From Scalindua sp964437425 (GTDB taxonomy: Bacteria > Planctomycetota > Brocadiia > Brocadiales > Scalinduaceae), in NCBI GenBank assembly GCA_964437425.1, contig CAYTGO010000015.1, positions 1 through 62,058 on the forward strand: a stretch of 62,058 nucleotides of DNA. The letters are read 5' to 3'. Both the position numbers and the translations under genes were made by a program. Shown here one piece after another: positions 60,022 to 62,058 of the stretch (within the stretch, counting starts at the first letter, position 1; every line of letters starts with the position of its first letter). The notes below the pieces were generated by a model. It saw only the letters and a list, made by a program, of their open reading frames with translations, did not search any database and was not told the DNA's origin.

Positions 60022-61524
60022 TCAGTGTAAATCCGTGGCCAAAGCCTTCTCCTCCTTGTTCTCAAATACTGACAGGGTATCTTCGAAATGCTCAATCAAT
60101 TTTTCATTCATCTGCCTGGAAAACAGATCGGTTTCGTCGTACGAACAGGAATCAGTTTCCAGGTTTTTAGTATCTCTGTTATCATAAATCTCTTTAAGCG
60201 AATTCAGGCAAAAGGTGTTTATATCTTCAGATAGAGCTTCTACAGACTTCTCCTTAAATTTATAGTCGCATTCATACATAACTTCAGAATCCGGCCTGGA
60301 ACCGTTGCTCTTACTCTTATAGTCAAAAGTTCCCTGGAAGATCGTCTGTTTATGGTGCAGGAGATGTGCAGTGATACTTGGGATATTGAGCATTTCCATC
60401 TCCTTGAGAAATTCGAAATTTGCTCTTACGTCAGCAAGTGTTGAATCCGGTTCGAACATGATGAACCCGTAATTTGGCTCAATACCATATTTCCTGAGTG
60501 TATAGATAGCACTCCTGTTCTCCTCAACCGTTGTGAATTTTCTGAACTTGGTCAATGATCGCTGGCTTCCGCTCTCAACTCCGAGGAACACATCTACAAG
60601 CCCTGACTTGACAAGTGCGTCAATAGTCGCGTCCTCCACATCATTAACCCTGCATTCGATCCCAAACTTAATTTTGATACCGCTGTCAGCTATGAGACCG
60701 GCAAGCTTACCGGCACGTTCCTTCCCTTTTCTACCGGGCCCGAAGAAATTAGCATCGGCAAAATAGAAATGCCGCTCTCCATGTTTATTGTAGATGTCGG
60801 AAATTTCATTGAATATGTTTTGCGGACTTCTCCCCCGCCATTGTGACTCGTCCCCATAAAAATTATCCAGGTAGCAGAAGGTACATTTTCCATAGCAGCC
60901 CCTGCTGGCAAGGATATAGGTTGATATGCCTTTTTTCTTCTTCAGCTCGTAATCGTTACGAAATGGAGATGGGAGCTTGTCTAGATGTGAAGAGGGTTTT
61001 CTCGGTCTGTTCCGGATGATGTTTCCTGTTTTACTATCGGAGACGTTGAATGCGAGTCCATCAATCGTGGTCAGAACTGAATTGGGACTATTGTTAAGGA
61101 CGGCCTCTGCAAGTCCGAGGAACGTTTCCTCTGGTTCGCCTATTGTTATAGAGTCAATAAAAGGATATTCTGTCAGCAGATCTTTGAATGCAAATGTGGG
61201 AAAGTGGCCGTAGAGGTTTATGTGTATGCCAGGATCGCTCTTCTTTATTCTGCGAAGGGCATCCAGGATGTCACTTGAATACTCCCACAGATAGACGAGG
61301 TGTACACCTAACAGCTTAAAGCTCTTTTTTTCCAGCTCCTCAACTGTTTTATCGAAGGACCACACATAGAGGTTTGCATCAACGACTGCAACATCATGAT
61401 GACGTGACATCAGTGTCGAGGCAATGTAGCCCGTCATCAGGCAGGCAGAGAGCGGAGTATTAACAACTGTTTCATATCGCGCAGGTGATCTCGGCCTTGG
61501 ATGTTCTAAGAGTACGATTGACAT
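60022..61524 (-). CDS. B12-binding radical SAM protein
   Basis: 500 residues. N-terminal Rossmann-like B12-binding-type domain (about 1-165; LLGVHLVYLWEYSSDILDAL), then the radical-SAM 4Fe-4S motif CYGKCTFC in ILASRGCYGKCTFCYLDN and SAM-binding VFLGVESGSQRSL. The cobalamin-binding DxHxxG motif is not evident, as is common in this subgroup. No operon partner. The last residues KALATDLH are encoded by the repeat family CCACGGATTTACAC, and the gene sits between the inverted 230-bp repeats. Target unknown. Confidence 0.9.
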   Translation of the reverse strand: MSIVLLEHPRPRSPARYETVVNTPLSACLMTGYIASTLMSRHHDVAVVDANLYVWSFDKTVEELEKKSFKLLGVHLVYLWEYSSDILDALRRIKKSDPGIHINLYGHFPTFAFKDLLTEYPFIDSITIGEPEETFLGLAEAVLNNSPNSVLTTIDGLAFNVSDSKTGNIIRNRPRKPSSHLDKLPSPFRNDYELKKKKGISTYILASRGCYGKCTFCYLDNFYGDESQWRGRSPQNIFNEISDIYNKHGERHFYFADANFFGPGRKGKERAGKLAGLIADSGIKIKFGIECRVNDVEDATIDALVKSGLVDVFLGVESGSQRSLTKFRKFTTVEENRSAIYTLRKYGIEPNYGFIMFEPDSTLADVRANFEFLKEMEMLNIPSITAHLLHHKQTIFQGTFDYKSKSNGSRPDSEVMYECDYKFKEKSVEALSEDINTFCLNSLKEIYDNRDTKNLETDSCSYDETDLFSRQMNEKLIEHFEDTLSVFENKEEKALATDLH

Positions 61525-61560
61525 GGTTACGCGTTGCGGGTTACGTGTTACAAGTTAAGA

Positions 61561-61790
61561 TAAGAGGATAGTAAGGATTAATAACAAATGTCAAAGCTCA
61601 AAATCCCAATGAAACCCAAAATCAAAAATTCAAAAGATAATATTCAACGCTCCCGTCACACAGGAAATAATTCTTTAACTTTATATCATTAGAGCTTTAT
61701 GCATTGATTTGGCATTTGAGCTTTAACATTTGGATTTGTCTATTGCCTTTAACTTCCCACCTAACAAACTGGCGGACAGGCAGTCACTTT
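61561..61790 (-). repeat. ~230-bp interspersed repeat, right copy (inverted pair)
   Basis: Reverse-complement partner of 59307-59542, ending at CTGGCGGACAGGCAGTCACT. Contains the CATTTGAGCTTTAACATTTG unit. Lies just upstream of the radical-SAM start. Confidence 0.88.
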
Positions 61791-61822
61791 AGTTCACTTC
61801 AAACTTTAGGCACTTATTTCAT

Positions 61823-62058
61823 TTAGAACCCATTCGATGATATTGCTGTCTTGTAGCTCTTTTTTCTGCTGTTCTTCAGATCATCTTCATAGTATTCTGC
61901 CACGCCCTTTAGTGAACAGACTGCGCCGCACATTGTGCATGTTTCCTCTGCTTCCATCGGCGGCCTGCTATTCCTGATCTCCTCAGCTCTCTCTCTGGTG
62001 ATTGCTGTTTCAAACTGGGTTTTCCAGTCAAGGTCTCTCCTTGCAATACCCATTTTCA
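61823..62058 (-). CDS. thiC: Phosphomethylpyrimidine synthase, C-terminal end (partial)
   Basis: The frame enters from the right edge; only about the last 78 codons are present. ARRDLDWKTQFETAITRERA followed by SRPPMEAEETCTMCGAVCSLKG is the ThiC C-terminus: the CTMCG...C cluster-binding segment that binds the 4Fe-4S cluster used for radical-SAM chemistry in thiamine pyrimidine synthesis. The tail after LKG is longer than most (EYYEDDLKNSRKKSYKTAI). Confidence 0.85.
   Translation of the reverse strand, partial: KMGIARRDLDWKTQFETAITRERAEEIRNSRPPMEAEETCTMCGAVCSLKGVAEYYEDDLKNSRKKSYKTAISSNGF

Noticed and set aside
1..62058. tRNA or rRNA genes
   Set aside because: No cloverleaf or rRNA core was recognised by eye; a dedicated search could not be run, so absence is not proven.

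Overview
The window is an AT-rich bacterial chromosome segment (about 62 kb, no rRNA or tRNA recognised by eye). The gene set (squalene-hopene cyclase, lipid A and amino-sugar genes, murQ, an alternative GlmU-type enzyme, a very long PEGA-repeat protein, a di-heme cytochrome c peroxidase, a 1,421-residue acyl-CoA dehydratase activase, many radical-SAM and iron genes) suggests an anaerobic Gram-negative-type bacterium. My best guess is an anammox planctomycete (Brocadiales, Scalindua-like). This is inference from gene content and base composition, not from a marker gene.

Layout. 1-5.3 kb: an iron block on the minus strand (partial feoB, an OprB-like porin, a VIT1/CCC1-like membrane protein, an unknown four-helix membrane protein, a DtxR-family repressor with a FeoA domain). 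It is interrupted by two plus-strand paralogous small genes, each with the same upstream arrangement of palindromes and a sigma-54-like promoter. 5.5-9 kb: a dicarboxylate/amino acid symporter and uvrC. 9.3-16 kb: one gene with 28 PEGA repeats and a DUF1566-like C-terminus. 16-21.6 kb: murQ, cytochrome c peroxidase, squalene-hopene cyclase, OGG1-like glycosylase. 21.6-27.8 kb: leuD and leuC separated by the giant activase. 28-39 kb: threonine synthase, GlmU-like, GlmS, DUF2284, LpxD, a parvulin chaperone, an O-methyltransferase, then a response regulator up to 39.8 kb.

From about 38.8 kb to the right edge the character changes. Gene density drops and spacers fill with interspersed repeats: degenerate 'CACGAAGG' and 'CGCAGATAAA' motifs, a 120-bp near-identical inverted pair, a 230-bp inverted pair around a radical-SAM gene, and an ~80-bp five-unit tandem array. 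Genes here are accessory: three GxxExxY genes in the wider region (one a fragment), a ParB-methyltransferase fusion, three copies of a phage Gp37/Gp68 (DUF5131) gene of which two are truncated, a CDF metal transporter, a GNAT, a VCBS-repeat lipoprotein, an RNA methyltransferase, a hybrid histidine kinase, a DUF5658 membrane protein, a radical-SAM/B12 protein and the 3' end of thiC.

The most interesting system is at 45.1-47.7 kb: a retron-type reverse transcriptase (NAxxH, YADD and ITG motifs) fused to an intact trypsin-like serine protease. Directly upstream lies a candidate msr-msd RNA bounded by a 15-bp a1/a2 inverted repeat, and upstream of that an AbiU2/HEPN-like gene. Together with the neighbouring methyltransferase this looks like a small anti-phage island. 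Some genes at repeat edges have their first or last codons inside the interspersed repeats, which suggests the repeats reshape protein termini.
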